From positions 20,267 through 27,190 of the forward strand of contig DKKK01000087.1 in assembly GCA_002455215.1 (NCBI GenBank): 6,924 bases of DNA, read 5' to 3'. The stretch is from Anaerolineales bacterium UBA6668 (GTDB lineage: Bacteria; Chloroflexota; Anaerolineae; Anaerolineales; UBA6668). Shown here in pieces: positions 5,431 to 6,924 of the stretch (position 1 is the first letter of the stretch; every line of letters begins with the position of its first letter). Under the pieces are notes generated by a model, which saw nothing but the letters and a program-made list of their open reading frames with translations, was not told where the DNA came from and ran no database searches. The translations under genes and the position numbers were made by a program.

Positions 5431-5820
5431 CTATTTCCTTTCCAGGCGGAAGAGTGCCACGAGTGAGACAATTTCAGGAATGAGCAGGGCAATGACCTGG
5501 AAGGCGAACGAGCCAGCACTGAAGGGCGGGGTGTTGAACCTAAAGATGGCGATGGTGTCGAAAGTATCAATGAGGAAACGGCACATAATGGTCAGGAAGA
5601 TGCCTTGCGGATTGCGGCGAATCAGTCCGTAAATCATGGCGATGAGAATGGTCAAATATCGGAATGACCACGAAAAGGCAAAAGCAGGTTCAACCGTGAT
5701 GCCATAGGATGCGAAGAAGTTGGTCGGCTGGAGAATCGAAAAGCCCACCATGAGCGTGGTGAAGAGCGTGACGAAAATGGCATAGCCGAAGATGAGGCGA
5801 GAGACGGGTTTGGTTTGCAT
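5431..5820 (-). CDS. small four-helix membrane protein (possibly DUF4345/DoxX-like)
   Basis: A 129-aa integral membrane protein with hydrophobic segments at about 9-30, 46-63, 67-90 and 97-124, and charged turns LIRRNPQG and CRFLIDTFD between them. The helix arrangement and the R-F-L-x-D-x-x-D motif after helix 3 recall DUF4345/DoxX-like small membrane proteins, but I cannot assign a family firmly. The ATG at 5820 is chosen because AAAGGAG sits six bases upstream. A longer reading from 5865 would place that ribosome binding site inside the gene and add 15 residues unlike membrane protein. Its stop (5433-5431) is two bases from the next ATG, so it is co-transcribed with the reductase. The leader contains an 8-bp inverted repeat (5822-5850) overlapping the ribosome binding site. 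Confidence 0.75.
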   Translation of the reverse strand: MQTKPVSRLIFGYAIFVTLFTTLMVGFSILQPTNFFASYGITVEPAFAFSWSFRYLTILIAMIYGLIRRNPQGIFLTIMCRFLIDTFDTIAIFRFNTPPFSAGSFAFQVIALLIPEIVSLVALFRLERK

Positions 5821-5821
5821 A

Positions 5822-5850
5822 TTATGCTCCTTTAGGTTTGATGAGCATAA
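5822..5850 (-). promoter_or_regulatory. inverted repeat overlapping the ribosome binding site
   Basis: Perfect 8-bp arms TTATGCTC (5822-5829) and GAGCATAA (5843-5850) are 13 bases apart. On the minus-strand transcript the downstream arm begins with the GAG of AAAGGAG and ends one base before the ATG at 5820, so a hairpin would hide the ribosome binding site. The same symmetry could be a protein-binding operator; an overlapping dyad CATAA-GT-TTATG lies at 5846-5857. Confidence 0.45.
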
Positions 5851-5907
5851 GTTTATGATTTTCACCCCCGTTTGCGAATGACAGAAACAGGCAATGAGTT
5901 GACTATT

Positions 5908-6762
5908 TTATGCTTCTCGAAAATCCCTGCGGAATTGCTCTGGAGAGACACCCGCTTCACGCTTAAACCAGTTGCTGAACTGTGCGGCAGAGAGGAAGCC
6001 TAATTTTTGAGCGGTTTCGCCAACGGTTAGGTCGGTGTGCGCCAGCAAGCGTTTGGCTTCGAGGGTCAGTCGGTCGCGCAGGATTTTTCCTGGGGTCATG
6101 CCCAACGTCTGGCGGATGACGCGGGTAAGATGATTGGCGGTGACGCTGAGGCGATTGGCGTAAGGCTGGGTAGTGTGGTCGGTCAGGTAGTTTTGCTCCA
6201 CCGCCAGGTAGAAGGCTTTTGTCAACTGCATGGCACTGGAAACTTCAGCAGAAGGCGAGGCGGCGGGATAGAGCCGCTTCGCTTCGGTCAGCAGAACGCG
6301 CACATAGGAGGCGAGCAATTCGCGGTTGTTCTCACCGAAGGTTTCATAATGCTGGTGAAGGGTGGTGAACAAGTGGTCAAGCAAGGGGCGGTTGGATTCG
6401 TCTGCTGTGATGAAGGGGATGGCAGTCGGCGCAAAATAGGGCAAAGAATAGATTTCGTTTGGTGAAAGCAGTTCGGGTTTGAAACTGATGACAATCAGGT
6501 CGAGTTCGCTCATCTCGCCGCGCCAAGTATGCAATTGCCCCGGGCGGATAAAAATCATACTGCCCATCGTGAGAGGGTAATCTACAAAGTCGCTAAAGAA
6601 AACCGATGCGCCATGTGCCAGCCACATCAACTCGTAGTGTGTGTGGCGATGTAACTGTCCGCGAAAGTGGGGCGGCAGGTTGCGGGCGCGTCCGATGTAG
6701 ATTTGCTCATCGGGGCGGTTCACGCCGAGGTGCAGGAAGGGTGGTTCTTTGGGAGAAGGCAT
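5908..6762 (-). CDS. AraC-family transcriptional regulator with cupin sensor domain
   Basis: A 284-aa regulator of normal length. The N-terminal cupin (about 20-100) shows HRHTHYELMWLAHG (38-51) and GSMIFIRPGQLHTW (67-80), the small-ligand pocket of AraC/RhaS-like proteins. The C-terminal DNA-binding domain (about 195-284) has a first helix-turn-helix at YANRLSVTANHLTRVIRQ and a second at VGETAQKLGFLSAAQFSNWF, followed by the family end GVSPEQFRRDF. The start is the ATG at 6762; no good Shine-Dalgarno precedes it. The next gene starts 88 bases downstream on the same strand, so this protein probably controls that small membrane protein/reductase pair, or is co-transcribed with it. It diverges from the pyrD-like gene at the right edge by only about 30 bases. 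Ligand unknown. Confidence 0.93.
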   Translation of the reverse strand: MPSPKEPPFLHLGVNRPDEQIYIGRARNLPPHFRGQLHRHTHYELMWLAHGASVFFSDFVDYPLTMGSMIFIRPGQLHTWRGEMSELDLIVISFKPELLSPNEIYSLPYFAPTAIPFITADESNRPLLDHLFTTLHQHYETFGENNRELLASYVRVLLTEAKRLYPAASPSAEVSSAMQLTKAFYLAVEQNYLTDHTTQPYANRLSVTANHLTRVIRQTLGMTPGKILRDRLTLEAKRLLAHTDLTVGETAQKLGFLSAAQFSNWFKREAGVSPEQFRRDFREA

Positions 6763-6792
6763 GGTACGATTTTATCCGCCCATTGGTGGCTG

Positions 6793-6924
6793 GTGGGTGG
6801 GCTAGGCAAGCTCAGGCGTGTACCGGGTGGTCTGGCGGCATTGCGAGCCAGCTATCCCATGCCCAGCGACCCCGCCCTGCAACCGCAATTATGGGGCTTA
6901 AAATTCCCCAACCTGCTGGGAATT
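6793..6924 (+). CDS. pyrD: dihydroorotate dehydrogenase (class 2) N-terminal part, cut by window edge
   Basis: The plus-strand frame through 6805-6924 is open and ends in YPMPSDPALQPQLWGLKFPN and then LLGI. This matches the segment of class 2 (membrane-associated, quinone-linked) dihydroorotate dehydrogenases just before the flavin-binding GLxFPNPVGLAAGFDK. The enzyme makes orotate in pyrimidine synthesis. GTG at 6793 is the only reasonable start I see; it gives about 35 residues before FPN, where family members usually have about 50, so the usual N-terminal membrane helices look shortened. The frame is also open upstream into araC with no ATG. Either the 5' end is truncated, a frameshift separates it from the ATG at 6761 (whose frame stops at 6803), or a non-standard start is used. 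The class assignment rests on a short stretch. Confidence 0.6.
   Translation, partial: MGGLGKLRRVPGGLAALRASYPMPSDPALQPQLWGLKFPNLLGI

Noticed and set aside
6037..6465. 142-codon plus-strand open frame opposite the AraC gene
   Set aside because: It overlaps an intact AraC regulator and shows no family motif or ribosome binding site.
1..6924. CRISPR array, tRNA/rRNA gene, insertion sequence or integrase gene
   Set aside because: No regularly spaced direct repeats with spacers, no cloverleaf or rRNA-like sequence, and no transposase or tyrosine-recombinase motif were seen on either strand.

Overview
The window reads as a bacterial chromosome fragment with two unlike parts. The right part (about 4660-6924) is GC-rich, compact and uses consistent AAAGGA-type ribosome binding sites. 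It holds an AraC-type regulator, a small membrane protein and an F420-dependent-NADP-reductase-like Rossmann protein on the minus strand, and the opening of a class 2 dihydroorotate dehydrogenase (pyrD) on the plus strand at the right edge. The left part (about 1-4640) is more AT-rich, above all in the large gene, and carries accessory genes, all on the minus strand. The style of the genes (F420-reductase family, AraC, DUF998, HigBA) would fit an environmental bacterium such as a Chloroflexota member, but nothing here fixes the taxonomy.

Left part, in transcription order (minus strand, right to left): an attC-like half-site (about 4641-4562); a 130-bp zone packed with seven copies of an 11-bp motif (4334-4464); a large gene (4293-1723) whose 856-aa product joins two RNA-polymerase-alpha-CTD-like domains, a sigma-70 region 4, several winged-helix-like modules and a C-terminal HEPN-like domain with an R-x4-H motif; a 139-bp folded attC-like site (1700-1562); a six-helix DUF998 membrane protein (1528-854); a second attC-like site (843-719); a HigB-HigA toxin-antitoxin pair (661-53); and the first arm of another attC-like site running off the left edge. 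One orientation, one gene or toxin-antitoxin pair per unit, and a site just after each stop codon are what an integron cassette array looks like. No integrase or attI is visible, so I read it as a CALIN-type (integrase-less) array or the inner part of a larger integron. The site between the large gene and DUF998 is the best supported: two long arms pair with an unpaired spacer and single-base bulges on one arm only, the layout of attC.

The most unusual object is the large protein. It combines transcription-machinery-binding modules with a HEPN-like (possible RNase) domain, and sits behind a dense array of dyad repeats that overlaps its likely -10 box, suggesting self-control. Whether it is a defence, stress or cassette-borne regulatory system cannot be decided from sequence alone.

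In the right part the small membrane protein and the reductase probably form one transcript with, or under control of, the AraC regulator, ended by a strong hairpin at 4667-4703. Between these two genes lies what looks like the leftover start of a deleted SnoaL-like gene.
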